A stretch of 51,200 nt of DNA from an uncultured Pelagibacteraceae bacterium (GCA_902558225.1 CACEDG010000008.1:1-51200), one strand, 5' to 3'; positions 28,806-38,029 are shown, counted from the stretch's first letter. The notes: a model not told the origin generated them from the sequence alone. Made by a program: numbers and translations.

Positions 28806-29542
28806 TTATTTTCCTTGATATAAATATCATCAAACAATTTCGATTGTTTAATTTTTAGATTACCTTCTTTGACAAGCTCCAAAGATCCAGCAAATATTCC
28901 AGCTTGACCAGTTTTTTTATATTTTGAGCTGTGTTTGAAATTTTTTGGAATTAAATCATCAAGTTTTTTCCAATCCACTAATTTTCCAAAAAAATTTCTA
29001 ATTGTTTTGATACCTTCTTCTGTTGTAAAAACTGGTAACTTTGGAATATTTATTTTTTGAAAATCTTTGGTCATAATTATACTTGAATAAGTCTTTAATA
29101 ATTCAAATAAATTGATTGAATATTCACTGTTATAAATAGGACTTATCCCTGATTTGCTTCCTCTAGTTCTTATTTCTTTACCCAGTCTTTTTCTTTTAAG
29201 CATTTGTTCAGATAATAGTCTAATAAGTTCAAGTTTTTTTAATTGCAATTTGAGCTTTTCTGCGACCTCATGAATTTTGAATTCTTCCTCTGGTGTCCCA
29301 GGTAATAATAATTTTGATTTTAAATAAGCTAACCATGTTGCCATAAGTAAGTACTCAGATGCAATTTCTAAGTTCAATTCTTTATTGTTTGTTATATAAT
29401 CATGAAACTGATCAGCTAATTTTGTAATTGATATATCCTCTAAATTTACTTTTTGTGCTTTGGCTAGATCTAATAGAACTTCTAACGAGCCATTATAATT
29501 TTCTATTTCAACTTTAAATAGAGATGAATCACTTTCTATCAT
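28802..29542 (-). CDS. scpA: Segregation and condensation protein A
   Basis: Kleisin subunit that bridges SMC heads. The 246 residues show the ScpA N-terminal region (YNGSLEVLLDLAKAQKVNLEDISI), then ASEYLLMATWLAYLKSKLLLP, the conserved kleisin core, and a C-terminal winged helix. It sits between nagZ and scpB, a common alphaproteobacterial order (argS-nagZ-scpA-scpB-tatA). Confidence 0.94.
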   Translation of the reverse strand: MIESDSSLFKVEIENYNGSLEVLLDLAKAQKVNLEDISITKLADQFHDYITNNKELNLEIASEYLLMATWLAYLKSKLLLPGTPEEEFKIHEVAEKLKLQLKKLELIRLLSEQMLKRKRLGKEIRTRGSKSGISPIYNSEYSINLFELLKTYSSIIMTKDFQKINIPKLPVFTTEEGIKTIRNFFGKLVDWKKLDDLIPKNFKHSSKYKKTGQAGIFAGSLELVKEGNLKIKQSKLFDDIYIKENK

Positions 29543-29551
29543 TCAATGATA

Positions 29552-30499
29552 TTAGCTTATTATTTTATAAAATTGTGATGTTTTTTTAAAGATAAATTGA
29601 TTGATTATTGGAGATTCTTTTCCAACAATTTCCATTTCTTTTAAATTTCCATTACAATGTAATACTAAATTACAACCTGCGTTAAACGCTTTAAATGCAT
29701 TTTCCTTAAGATTACCCTTTAAGCTTTTCATCGATAAGTCATCTGAGATTAATATATTTCTAAATCCAATTTTATTCCTAATTAATTTAATTAATTTTTT
29801 AGAATGTGTAACAGGATTTTTTTCATCGATTTTTTTAAAAATTATATGTGCTGTCATTGCAAATAAAGTTTTTTTATTTTTAAAACTCTTAAAGTCATTT
29901 TTAGCCAGATATTTATTATCTTTATTGATTAGTGGAGTAAAATTATGGCTATCAACACTAGCAAGACCATGGCCAGGTATATGTTTAATTACAGTGCCAA
30001 TTTTATTTTTGTGAAAAAAATTAATACAAAAATCACCAATTTTAGATACTATTTTTGGATCTTTAGAAAATGATCTATCACCAATGATGTTAGATGCTCC
30101 TTTTACTCTCAAATCTAGTACAGGTGAAGTATTTAAGTTAACTCCAATCAATTTTAATAAATAAGATGTTTTATCAATGAATAATCTATAATAAATCTCA
30201 AATTCTTTATAATTTTTAACATATAGTTGACCAAAAAATTCAGATGTTAAATTATCAAAGGATATAATATTTCTTAATCGATTTACTCTTCCACCTTCCT
30301 GATCAATTAATATTGGGTAATTTTTATCATTAAATATTTTTCTTATTGAAGAGGTTAATTTAAATGTTTGATTAATATTCTTTATATTTCTTGTAAAAAG
30401 TATTACACCCCAGGGTTTAAATTTTCTTAAAAAAATTTTTTCTTTGTTATTTAGTTTTGTGGATTTAATCCCTACTATAAAAGATCTTCTATTCTTCAT
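29552..30499 (-). CDS. nagZ: Beta-N-acetylhexosaminidase NagZ (GH3)
   Basis: Removes N-acetylglucosamine from anhydro-muropeptides in cell-wall recycling. The 315-residue TIM-barrel has PILIDQEGGRVNRL, KHIPGHGLASVDSH (the His-Asp acid/base loop of NagZ) and ILISDDLSMKSL with the nucleophile Asp. It complements mltB and dacA as a murein-turnover function. It overlaps the upstream small gene by 11 nt. Confidence 0.95.
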   Translation of the reverse strand: MKNRRSFIVGIKSTKLNNKEKIFLRKFKPWGVILFTRNIKNINQTFKLTSSIRKIFNDKNYPILIDQEGGRVNRLRNIISFDNLTSEFFGQLYVKNYKEFEIYYRLFIDKTSYLLKLIGVNLNTSPVLDLRVKGASNIIGDRSFSKDPKIVSKIGDFCINFFHKNKIGTVIKHIPGHGLASVDSHNFTPLINKDNKYLAKNDFKSFKNKKTLFAMTAHIIFKKIDEKNPVTHSKKLIKLIRNKIGFRNILISDDLSMKSLKGNLKENAFKAFNAGCNLVLHCNGNLKEMEIVGKESPIINQFIFKKTSQFYKIIS

Positions 30500-30752
30500 T
30501 AGAATTTAGCAATTTCCAGAAATTAAAACGCTTTTTTGTGTTATTTGATTTTTCAACATACTCTATAATATTTTTAGTATCGTCCTCTAAAATAGGTAAT
30601 TTTTTTGAAAATTTATCAATCTTATTATCAATGTTACTCAACGCTCGATATGAATTTTTCTTATTTGTATCTGAAAAATAAAATTTACCTGTTAAAAATA
30701 TGAATAAAAAAATTACAAATGTAAAAAAAAAGTATTTTATTTCTTTAATCAT
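30489..30752 (-). CDS. Small single-pass membrane protein between argS and nagZ
   Basis: 87 residues with no recognised domain. One strong helix (about residues 7-25, YFFFTFVIFLFIFLTGKFYF) is followed by a hydrophilic, Lys/Asp/Asn-rich stretch of about 60 residues. In many alphaproteobacteria the argS-nagZ gap holds a SPOR-domain protein with an N-terminal membrane helix. This gene keeps the place and the topology but shows no SPOR fold and leaves no spare sequence, so it may be a reduced relic or an unrelated small protein. The start overlaps the argS stop by 1 nt. Confidence 0.75.
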   Translation of the reverse strand: MIKEIKYFFFTFVIFLFIFLTGKFYFSDTNKKNSYRALSNIDNKIDKFSKKLPILEDDTKNIIEYVEKSNNTKKRFNFWKLLNSNEE

Positions 30753-32482
30753 TACATTTTCTCAGGAACATTTACACCTACAATATCCATACCAGATTTG
30801 ACTACATTTGAAATAACTTTGAGGAAAATCAACTTATCATCATTGATTTTTTTCTCATCATTAATGAATCTTTTTTGTGGATTGTCTTTACCCAAATTCC
30901 AATATGAGTGAAACAAAGAAGCCAACTCAAACAAATATGTTGGAATTCTGTGAGGTTCTAGCTTTGCACTAGAAAGCTCTACACATTTTGGCCACTCAGA
31001 AATTTTTTTTATTACTTTTATTTCAGCATCAGAGTATTCAAAATCAAATTTTTTAATTTTTACATCATCAATTAAATTCATATCAAGGTGTCTAAAAACT
31101 GATGCAATTCTAGCATAACAATATTGAACATAATAAAGCGGATTGTCTTTAGATTTTTCTACCACACTATCAAAATCAAAATCTAATTCTACATCACTAC
31201 TTCTATTTAACATTATAAATCTTGTTGCGTCCTTTCCAACCTCACTGATTAAATCTTCGACTGTAATATAATCCCCTTTTCTTTTAGACATTTTAAAAGG
31301 TTTTTTATCTTTAATAAGTTTAACTAATTGACTTACCTTACAAATAAGTTTTTCTTTTGACTTTGATAAAGCCTCTACTGAAGAAGAAATTCTTTTAATA
31401 TAACCAGCATGATCTGCTCCCAAAATATTTATTAAACAATCATAATTTCTATCAAGTTTATTTTTATGATATGCAACATCACTTGCAAAATATGTCCAAG
31501 TGCCATCAGATTTTTGTAGTGCTCTATCTTTATCATCTCCAAAATCTGTTGATTTAAAAAGTAATTGTTCTCGTTCAATCCACTTATCGTTGTCTTCGCT
31601 AGCAGGTGCTTTTATTTTACCCTCATAGACAAATTTACTTTTTCTAAGATAATCTATTACTTTTTCTACCTCTTGATTTAAAACTAATTTCTTTTCACTT
31701 ATGAAATTATCATGGTTTATACCAAGATTATTAAGATTTTTTTTTATAAGTTTAAGCGCCTCATCTATAGAAAGAGAGGTTAATTCATCTGAAATATTAT
31801 CAAAATTACTAAAGTCCATTTTTTTATTAGATGAAATAATATTATTGGCAAAATCTTTTAAATAATCACCTGGATATAAATCTTCATCATTTGGAAAAGG
31901 TTCACCAAACTTAATCTCTTTAATTCTTAAATAAACAGATTTAGTAAAATTTATTATTTGGTTACCATAATCATTTACGTAGTACTCTTTTGTCACTTTA
32001 TGATTATTAAATAATAAAACATTAGCAATTACGTCACCTAATATTGCACCTCGACAGTGACCTACGTGTAATGGGCCTGTTGGATTAGCTGAAACAAATT
32101 CAATAAGATAACTTTTTTTCTTCTCTTTGATATTTTTTCCAAATGTTTTTGAATTCTCAATAATTTTTTGAATAAAATTTGTCCAAAATATTGACTTAAA
32201 TTTAATATTTATAAAACCAGGTTTTACAATTGAAATTTCACTAATTAATGGATCTTTTTTTTTAAGAGTGTCAGCAATAGTTTGAGCTATTTCTATTGGA
32301 TTTTTTTTATTTATTTTTGACAAAACCATCCCCACATTAGTTGAAAGATCGCAGTTAAATTTTTCTGGGGGAATTTCTGTATTTATTCCATCTAACTTTT
32401 CAGGTAGTAAGATTATACCTTCGTCAGCTAAGTCTAATAAAATATTTTTTATTTTATCTAAATATTGATCAAAAATATTCAT
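30752..32482 (-). CDS. argS: Arginyl-tRNA synthetase
   Basis: Charges tRNA-Arg. The 576-residue class I enzyme has an N-terminal Add1-like domain, the HIGH motif in VSANPTGPLHVGHCRGAILGD (HVGH), and FKMSKRKGDYITVEDL as the KMSKS-equivalent, followed by the DALR anticodon-binding helices (YVQYCYARIASVFRH). It overlaps the dgt stop by 4 nt (ATGA) and is followed by the small membrane gene and nagZ. Confidence 0.97.
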   Translation of the reverse strand: MNIFDQYLDKIKNILLDLADEGIILLPEKLDGINTEIPPEKFNCDLSTNVGMVLSKINKKNPIEIAQTIADTLKKKDPLISEISIVKPGFINIKFKSIFWTNFIQKIIENSKTFGKNIKEKKKSYLIEFVSANPTGPLHVGHCRGAILGDVIANVLLFNNHKVTKEYYVNDYGNQIINFTKSVYLRIKEIKFGEPFPNDEDLYPGDYLKDFANNIISSNKKMDFSNFDNISDELTSLSIDEALKLIKKNLNNLGINHDNFISEKKLVLNQEVEKVIDYLRKSKFVYEGKIKAPASEDNDKWIEREQLLFKSTDFGDDKDRALQKSDGTWTYFASDVAYHKNKLDRNYDCLINILGADHAGYIKRISSSVEALSKSKEKLICKVSQLVKLIKDKKPFKMSKRKGDYITVEDLISEVGKDATRFIMLNRSSDVELDFDFDSVVEKSKDNPLYYVQYCYARIASVFRHLDMNLIDDVKIKKFDFEYSDAEIKVIKKISEWPKCVELSSAKLEPHRIPTYLFELASLFHSYWNLGKDNPQKRFINDEKKINDDKLIFLKVISNVVKSGMDIVGVNVPEKM

Positions 32483-33597
32483 TTAATATTGTTATAAAGA
32501 TTTATAGCGTATCTATCGGTCATTCCAGAGATAAAATCTGATATAGCTCTATATTTGTTTGGAGATAATGCTTCTTTGGAAAGGAATTTTTTAGGATTAT
32601 TGATTATTTTTTTATATAATTTTTTGATAATAATCTTACCTTTATCGTTTTTTGCTAGCACATTTTTATTATTATACATTTTAGTTCTCAAAAATGATTT
32701 AATTTCGCTTTCAGAATTTTTAATTTTTTCAGAAAAATCTACCAAAATAACATTTGTTTCACCTATATCTTTAAATTTACTAATTTTATTCTTTTTCAGA
32801 TTATTCATCGTATTGGCAATTAAATCTTTTATCATGATGTCAATTGAGTCTCTTATTATTTGATAAGTAATTACCTTATAATTTCTTTTATTAATCTTAT
32901 TTTTATATTTTCTGTAAATATTTTTAAAAAAATTTATTTCAATTAACTCATCTAATTTAAATAAATTTGCTTTAATTCCATCTTGAATATCATGGTTATT
33001 ATAAGCAACATCATCTGAAATAGCTGAAATTTGAGCCTCAAGTGGTGGATATGTATCAAAATCTATCATGTTTTTAAATTTTTTAATACCAATTAGCTTA
33101 TCCACTATATCTAATTCTGCGACTGGACCATTATGCTTTAATAGACCCTCTAAAGTCTCAATTGTAAGGTTTAATCCATCAAATTTTAAATATTTATTTT
33201 CCAAGAACATAACAATTCTTAAGGTTTGTAAATTATGATCGAATCCACCGTGCGAGCTCATACAATCATTCAGTGCATCCTCACCTGCATGACCAAAAGG
33301 TGTATGTCCTAAATCATGAGCAAGACTAAGTGTTTCAGCCAAATCCTCATTTAAATTAAGATAACGAGCAATTGATCTTGCTATTTGAGCAACCTCCATT
33401 GAGTGAGTTATCCTTGTTCTATAATGATCTCCTTCAGTATTAACGAACACTTGGGTTTTGTGTTTTAATCTTCTAAATGATGCACTGTGAATAATACGAT
33501 CCCTATCTCTTTGAAATGGGGATCTATATTTTGATAAAGATTCCTTAAATATCCTTCCTTTACTTTTGAAAATTCCAAGCTTTGAGTATTTTTTCAT
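32479..33597 (-). CDS. dgt: dGTPase-like HD-domain triphosphohydrolase
   Basis: HD-superfamily enzyme expected to hydrolyse dNTPs (dGTP by family) to nucleoside and triphosphate. The 372 residues open with SPFQRDRDRIIHSASFRRLKHKTQVF, the family start, then the metal motif RTRITHSMEV, LAHDLGHTPFGHAGEDAL (HD pair) and AQISAISDDVAYNNHDIQDG. It is first in the long minus-strand run towards argS and diverges from the ErpA-like gene across 50 nt. The substrate range cannot be set from sequence. Confidence 0.93.
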   Translation of the reverse strand: MKKYSKLGIFKSKGRIFKESLSKYRSPFQRDRDRIIHSASFRRLKHKTQVFVNTEGDHYRTRITHSMEVAQIARSIARYLNLNEDLAETLSLAHDLGHTPFGHAGEDALNDCMSSHGGFDHNLQTLRIVMFLENKYLKFDGLNLTIETLEGLLKHNGPVAELDIVDKLIGIKKFKNMIDFDTYPPLEAQISAISDDVAYNNHDIQDGIKANLFKLDELIEINFFKNIYRKYKNKINKRNYKVITYQIIRDSIDIMIKDLIANTMNNLKKNKISKFKDIGETNVILVDFSEKIKNSESEIKSFLRTKMYNNKNVLAKNDKGKIIIKKLYKKIINNPKKFLSKEALSPNKYRAISDFISGMTDRYAINLYNNIK

Positions 33598-33647
33598 CCT
33601 TTAAATTAAAATTTTAAGTATTATATTACTAATACCAGTGATCATTT

Positions 33648-33965
33648 ATGATTAAAGAAATTAAATTTACTGATAAAGCACTAAAACAGATCGATGTTTT
33701 GTTATCTAGAAAAGAAAAGGGGTCTTTTTTTAGAATCGCTATAAAAGGGGGTGGATGCTCAGGTTTTCAATATGAATTTTCTTTTGAAAAAGAAAAATCA
33801 AAAGATGACCTGAATTTCGAAAATATTTTGATTGATAAAACCTCAGCAGATCTATTAAAGGGGTCTGAAATTGATTATGTTTCAGAATTAATTGGTGAAC
33901 AATTCAAAATAACAAATCCACAAACTAAGTCATCTTGCGGTTGTGGTGTTTCTTTTTCTCTTTAA
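33648..33965 (+). CDS. erpA: Iron-sulfur cluster insertion protein (ErpA/IscA/HesB family)
   Basis: A-type carrier that receives and delivers [2Fe-2S] or [4Fe-4S] clusters to apoproteins. The 105 residues have the three conserved cysteines: GGGCSGFQYEF, and the C-terminal SSCGCGVSF pair. ErpA and IscA are hard to separate by sequence; ErpA is preferred because no isc genes are adjacent. Its stop TAA shares one base with the xthA ATG, so the genes are coupled. Confidence 0.9.
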   Translation: MIKEIKFTDKALKQIDVLLSRKEKGSFFRIAIKGGGCSGFQYEFSFEKEKSKDDLNFENILIDKTSADLLKGSEIDYVSELIGEQFKITNPQTKSSCGCGVSFSL

Positions 33966-34741
33966 TGATAATTTCTTCATGGAATGTAAATTCTGTGAGG
34001 GCTCGTATAGAAAATATTAAGAGTTATCTTCTTAAATATAAACCAGAAATTCTCATGATGCAGGAAATCAAGACAGAAGATATAAATTTTCCTTTCGACG
34101 ATTTTTCAGCAATGGACTACGAAAGTCATGTATACGGTCAAAAAAGTTACAACGGTGTTGCAATTATCTCTAAGGGAAAACTGAAAAATATCAGAACAGA
34201 CTTGATTAAAGATAAATTAAAACAATCAAGAATTATTTCAGCTGAATTTGAATATAAAAAGAAAAATATTCAATTAATAAATATTTATACTCCAAATGGA
34301 AATCCTGTAGATACGGATAAATATAAATACAAGAAACAATGGTTAGATAGTTTAATCAAACAATTAAAGAGTTTAAGTAAAAAAAATTCAAATATTATTC
34401 TTGCTGGAGATTTTAATATTATTCCTGCTCCAGAGGACGTTTATAATCCTAAAAGCTTTGAAAATGATGCGCTTTTTAGATTAGAAATAAGAAAAAAATT
34501 AAGAGAAATGATTAACCTTGGTTTTAATGATGTTTATAGACATTTTAATGAGACTAAGGAAGGATATACCTTTTGGGACTATATGAGAGGTGCTTGGCAA
34601 AAAAATAATGGGATGCGAATTGATCACTTCTTAGTTTCAAATTCTTTGATTGATCAGGTTAAAGGTATTAATATCAATAAAGATCCAAGAGGTCGCGAAA
34701 AACCATCAGACCATACACCAATTGAAATAACTTTAGCTTAA
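33965..34741 (+). CDS. xthA: Exodeoxyribonuclease III
   Basis: AP endonuclease and 3'-5' exonuclease of base-excision repair. The 258 residues begin MIISSWNVNSVRAR, the normal family start; an in-frame ATG at 33935 lies inside the erpA-like gene and would add ten unrelated residues, so ATG 33965 is chosen. Motifs: LMMQEIKTED (catalytic Glu), YGVAIISK-like YNGVAIISKG, LAGDFNIIPAPEDVYN (Asp/Asn pair) and PSDHTPIEI with the final Asp-His. It converges on the Ldh-family gene with a 9-nt overlap. Confidence 0.96.
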   Translation: MIISSWNVNSVRARIENIKSYLLKYKPEILMMQEIKTEDINFPFDDFSAMDYESHVYGQKSYNGVAIISKGKLKNIRTDLIKDKLKQSRIISAEFEYKKKNIQLINIYTPNGNPVDTDKYKYKKQWLDSLIKQLKSLSKKNSNIILAGDFNIIPAPEDVYNPKSFENDALFRLEIRKKLREMINLGFNDVYRHFNETKEGYTFWDYMRGAWQKNNGMRIDHFLVSNSLIDQVKGININKDPRGREKPSDHTPIEITLA

Positions 34742-35746
34742 AGACCTTATTTTATTTACCAACTCTTTGTTAATATTTCTAGGACCCTTATCTAATCTAT
34801 TTTTATGTCTTCTTTCACCGGGAAGTCTAACACCATCAAAAGATTTCATCTTTTCAAAAAATTCATCTGCATGTTTTTGCCAATTAGTTCCTGATGTTTT
34901 ATCTGGTGAAATAGCTATAATAAATTCTCCTCCACTTGGCGGGCCGCCATCATTGTTATCTTTTGCTGCTGTCTCAAAACTAAAATTATCACCAACTAAA
35001 GCTCCAGCCATTAACTCTACCATCATTGCTATTGCCGAACCTTTATAACCACCAAAAGGAAGTAACACACCTCCATCAGCTATTGCTCCTGGGTCAGTTG
35101 TCTCTTTACCATCTTTAGTTAAACCTGTACCAAGTGGAACTTTGTGCCCTTCTCTTTTTGCAACTTGTACTTCACCCATTGCTATCGAAGCAGTTGCCAT
35201 ATCATAAACGACAGGAGTTTTTCCGGGTCGCGGCCATGCAAATGAAATAGGATTTGTACCAAATAATGGCTTGATCGCTCCAGCAGGCGCTACCGCAGGT
35301 TTGTAGGATGTGCAGGCAAAGGCAACTAAACCTTCTTCAGCCAATTTTTCTGTCTCTGGCCACATCGCTGCCATGTGATGTGAATTGTTAATTGCAAGTA
35401 CAGCAACACCATTTTCTTTTGCAGCTTTAGCTAATTCAGGTAAACCTTTATTTAAAACTACAGGGGCTAAACAATTATTCCCTAGAACTTTTATTACTGA
35501 TGATGAAATCTTTTTTACTTCAGGTTTTCCTTTACCATTAATTTTTCCGCTTTTTAAACCACTCACATATGCAGGTAACCTAAACAAACCATGAGATAAA
35601 GATCCGTCTCTTTCAGCATTTCTAATTAAATCTGACAGAATTGAAGCTGTTTCTTCATCACACCCATTAGCTAGTAAGGTCTTTCTAGCTAAATCAAATA
35701 TTTCATCTAATGTAAGGGGAACTGTACTCATCCCATTATTAGACAT
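34733..35746 (-). CDS. Ldh-family (malate/L-lactate/ureidoglycolate-type) NAD(P)H oxidoreductase
   Basis: Oxidoreductase of the COG2055 family, unrelated to classical lactate dehydrogenases, acting on 2-oxo/2-hydroxy acids or cyclic imino acids such as piperideine-2-carboxylate. The 337 residues carry the catalytic SHGLFRLP (SHGxxR), NNSHHMAAMWPE, GTNPISFAWPRPG, MATASIAMGEV and FGGYKGSAIAMM. The start may be Met1 or Met6 (MSTVPL). It is the last gene of the znuA-COG0523-WD40 run, 23 nt after the small cysteine-motif gene, so it may be co-transcribed under zinc control. The actual substrate is unknown. Confidence 0.88.
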   Translation of the reverse strand: MSNNGMSTVPLTLDEIFDLARKTLLANGCDEETASILSDLIRNAERDGSLSHGLFRLPAYVSGLKSGKINGKGKPEVKKISSSVIKVLGNNCLAPVVLNKGLPELAKAAKENGVAVLAINNSHHMAAMWPETEKLAEEGLVAFACTSYKPAVAPAGAIKPLFGTNPISFAWPRPGKTPVVYDMATASIAMGEVQVAKREGHKVPLGTGLTKDGKETTDPGAIADGGVLLPFGGYKGSAIAMMVELMAGALVGDNFSFETAAKDNNDGGPPSGGEFIIAISPDKTSGTNWQKHADEFFEKMKSFDGVRLPGERRHKNRLDKGPRNINKELVNKIRSLS

Positions 35747-35769
35747 TATTTATAACTAAAGATCAATTT

Positions 35770-36012
35770 TTATTCTAAATCATTAACGTCATTTTCACTT
35801 ATTTCATCTATAGGTTTATGGATTTTCCAGTTTTGGGTAGATCCATCTATTGATCTAGCAGTTACTACTGTTTCTGTCGGAGGACAATCAGGTTCATGAC
35901 AATTTAATTCAGCAATGCTTAAAATTGTACTTTCTGGTATTTCATATTTTTTTATAAAATAATTTTTTAAATCCTGAATTGTTTCTAAATTTGGTTTTTT
36001 TTTATTAAACAT
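35770..36012 (-). CDS. Small conserved CHEPDCPP-motif protein in zinc operon
   Basis: 80 residues without assigned function. The centre reads AELNCHEPDCPPTETVVTA: two cysteines four residues apart with a His next to the first, a possible metal or redox site. It is followed by WKIHKPIDEISENDV. The first half is a predicted helix pair (IQDLKNYFIKKYEIPE). I recall similar short proteins in alphaproteobacteria sometimes labelled nitrate reductase, for which nothing in the sequence speaks. It sits 3 nt after the WD40 gene, downstream of znuA and the COG0523 GTPase, so a role in zinc handling is inferred from context only. Confidence 0.8.
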   Translation of the reverse strand: MFNKKKPNLETIQDLKNYFIKKYEIPESTILSIAELNCHEPDCPPTETVVTARSIDGSTQNWKIHKPIDEISENDVNDLE

Positions 36013-36015
36013 TTT

Positions 36016-37050
36016 TTATTGATCCCAAATTGAAGTCCATAAAGTATTTCCATTCATGTCACCAATAAATATATTTGATTTATCATGAGTCATTGCGATT
36101 GCACTAACTTCAGAACCTGTGAAACTTCTAATTATTATAGTGTTATTTTCATTTTCAATTTGAGATAAAAAAACAGAACCATCACTCAAACCAGCAAAAA
36201 TTGCTTTTTCATCAGGAAATGGTTCGATAAATGTAACTTGTTTATTTCCTATATAAGGAAGACAAATAGGTTTACGTCCCATTGGTCCTTCACCGTCAAA
36301 GGGCCAACATATTGCATCTATCGCTCCTGATGTTGCCAAGTAACTTGTGTCACTAATGAATGCAAAACTTTTAACTTTTGAGCCATATCCTGACATAGCA
36401 AAATCAAGCTTATCTTTTAAACGCCAGCATCGAAGTACATTTTCTTGCATAGACGTTACCAAGTATTTACCATCTGGGCTAAAACTCACTTTGTTGTGAG
36501 AACCTTTCCAATCTAATTTTGTTGATTTCCATTTATTACTGTAATCTTTTTTCCAAATTGTAACACCTCCGTATCTAGATACAGCTAACCGTCTTCCTTT
36601 AGCATCAAATGCTAAACCTCCAATCGTACTATCATGATTTAAAGATTTTGGTTCTTTTTTATTTTTATCCCAATAATAAACTACCTTACCTGAGGAACAG
36701 ACTAGGTTTCCATTATATGCTGCAACGTGGTCTACCCATCGTGAACCAAAGTTTGTAATTTCATTAATTTCTCCATTAAGTGAAATTTTTAAAAAATAAC
36801 CATCATCACCACCAGTTAAAATACTATCACCATCCTTTGACATGCAAAGTATAACACCCTTATGAGCCTTTAAAGTTTTGTGTTTTTCTCCAGAACTGAA
36901 AATTCTTACAGTACCATCACCAAAACCAGCAGCTATATTATTACCAATTGAAACCGCGCAGGTAACTGGAACTCCAATTTCTAACTGAATTCCTCTTTGT
37001 TCAAATTTAGTTTTATCTAGCTCTGGAAATTGATTTAAATCAGTTGTCAT
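36016..37050 (-). CDS. WD40-repeat protein of the zinc operon
   Basis: 344 residues forming a probable seven-bladed beta-propeller. Repeats are visible as units ending near a Trp or Phe: AAGFGDGTVRIFSSG, LTGGDDGYFLKI, LVCSSGKVVYYWDK, LAVSRYGGVTIWKK, LVTSMQENVLRCWRL, LATSGAIDAICWPF and IFAGLSDGSVFL. There is no signal peptide or membrane segment, so it is cytoplasmic. Its ATG overlaps the COG0523 stop by 4 nt. WD40 proteins are usually scaffolds; a partner role for the GTPase or the small Cys protein next door is inferred, not shown. Confidence 0.85.
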   Translation of the reverse strand: MTTDLNQFPELDKTKFEQRGIQLEIGVPVTCAVSIGNNIAAGFGDGTVRIFSSGEKHKTLKAHKGVILCMSKDGDSILTGGDDGYFLKISLNGEINEITNFGSRWVDHVAAYNGNLVCSSGKVVYYWDKNKKEPKSLNHDSTIGGLAFDAKGRRLAVSRYGGVTIWKKDYSNKWKSTKLDWKGSHNKVSFSPDGKYLVTSMQENVLRCWRLKDKLDFAMSGYGSKVKSFAFISDTSYLATSGAIDAICWPFDGEGPMGRKPICLPYIGNKQVTFIEPFPDEKAIFAGLSDGSVFLSQIENENNTIIIRSFTGSEVSAIAMTHDKSNIFIGDMNGNTLWTSIWDQ

Positions 37051-38021
37051 TCTGATTTACAGGCTTCAAATCCCTCTTTTAAATTCATTGTATCTAAGTT
37101 ACGTCCAATAAAAACTAGTCTAGAACTACGTTCTTTATTTTCGGGCCATTTTCCCATAGGAGAAGCATCCATCAACATATGAACGCCTTGAAATACATAT
37201 CGATCATTTTCATCTTTAAAATCAAGTATTCCTTTAGTTCTCATAATATCTTGACCTTTTGTCTGTAAAAGTTTTCCAAACCAGTTTTGAAATTTTTCCA
37301 TATCAAGGGGTGTATTAGATACGAATGATAAACTTTTAACATCATCATCATGTTCATGGTCATGATCTGACTCAAGAAAATCTGGTTCTACCTCTAAAAT
37401 ACGTTTTAAACTAAAAGCATCAAGATTAAGAATTTCCTTAAGTGGTGCTCCACATTTTGTAGTTTTAATAATTTTTGCAAAAGGATTAATTTTACGAATT
37501 CTCTTTGTCACTACCTCTATATTCTCATCTTTCACAAGATCTATTTTATTTAGTAATATTACATCACCAAAAGCAATTTGTTCCTCAGCTTCGTGATGAT
37601 CCTCAATTTGTGAGCTTAAATGAACTGCATCTGCAACTGTAACAATTGCATCTAGCTTTGTTTTATTTGCTACATCTTGATCTACAAAGAAGGTTTGAGC
37701 CACAGGAGCTGGATCTGCTAAACCAGTTGTTTCAACTATAATTGCATCAAGTTTATCAGCTCGCTTCATTAACCCACTAAGTATTCTAATTAGGTCACCT
37801 CTGACTGTGCAGCATATACAGCCATTGTTCATTTCAAAAACTTCCTCGTCAGCATCCACTACAAGGTCATTATCAATACCTTGTTCACCAAATTCATTTA
37901 CAATAACGGCGTACTTCTTGCCGTGCTGTTCTGTAAGAATTCTATTAAGAAGTGTAGTTTTTCCAGCACCAAGAAAACCTGTTAATACAGTGACCGGAAC
38001 CTGTCTATCGGTTTCTTCCAT
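37047..38021 (-). CDS. COG0523-family GTPase, putative zinc metallochaperone
   Basis: G3E-type GTPase of the CobW/YjiA/ZNG1 group. The 324 residues show Walker A GFLGAGKTTLLNRIL (about 14-28), the metal-binding CxCC motif in NNGCICCTVRGDL (about 66-78), ETTGLADPAP and NKIDLV (the G4 motif). A His/Asp stretch, DHDHEHDDD near residue 220, is likely to bind zinc, and a CobW C-terminal domain follows (VFQGVHMLMDASP, RLVFIGRNLD). Position 8 nt after znuA and under the same Zur-box promoter argues for zinc delivery to client proteins under zinc limitation, not cobalamin synthesis. Confidence 0.9.
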   Translation of the reverse strand: MEETDRQVPVTVLTGFLGAGKTTLLNRILTEQHGKKYAVIVNEFGEQGIDNDLVVDADEEVFEMNNGCICCTVRGDLIRILSGLMKRADKLDAIIVETTGLADPAPVAQTFFVDQDVANKTKLDAIVTVADAVHLSSQIEDHHEAEEQIAFGDVILLNKIDLVKDENIEVVTKRIRKINPFAKIIKTTKCGAPLKEILNLDAFSLKRILEVEPDFLESDHDHEHDDDVKSLSFVSNTPLDMEKFQNWFGKLLQTKGQDIMRTKGILDFKDENDRYVFQGVHMLMDASPMGKWPENKERSSRLVFIGRNLDTMNLKEGFEACKSE

Positions 38022-38029
38022 TAATTAAA

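Noticed and set aside
35770-36012. Nitrate reductase label for the CHEPDCPP protein
   Set aside because: At 80 residues it has none of the molybdopterin or Fe-S features of nitrate reductase.
37047-38021. CobW role in cobalamin synthesis
   Set aside because: No cobalamin genes in the window; znuA linkage and the His stretch favour zinc.
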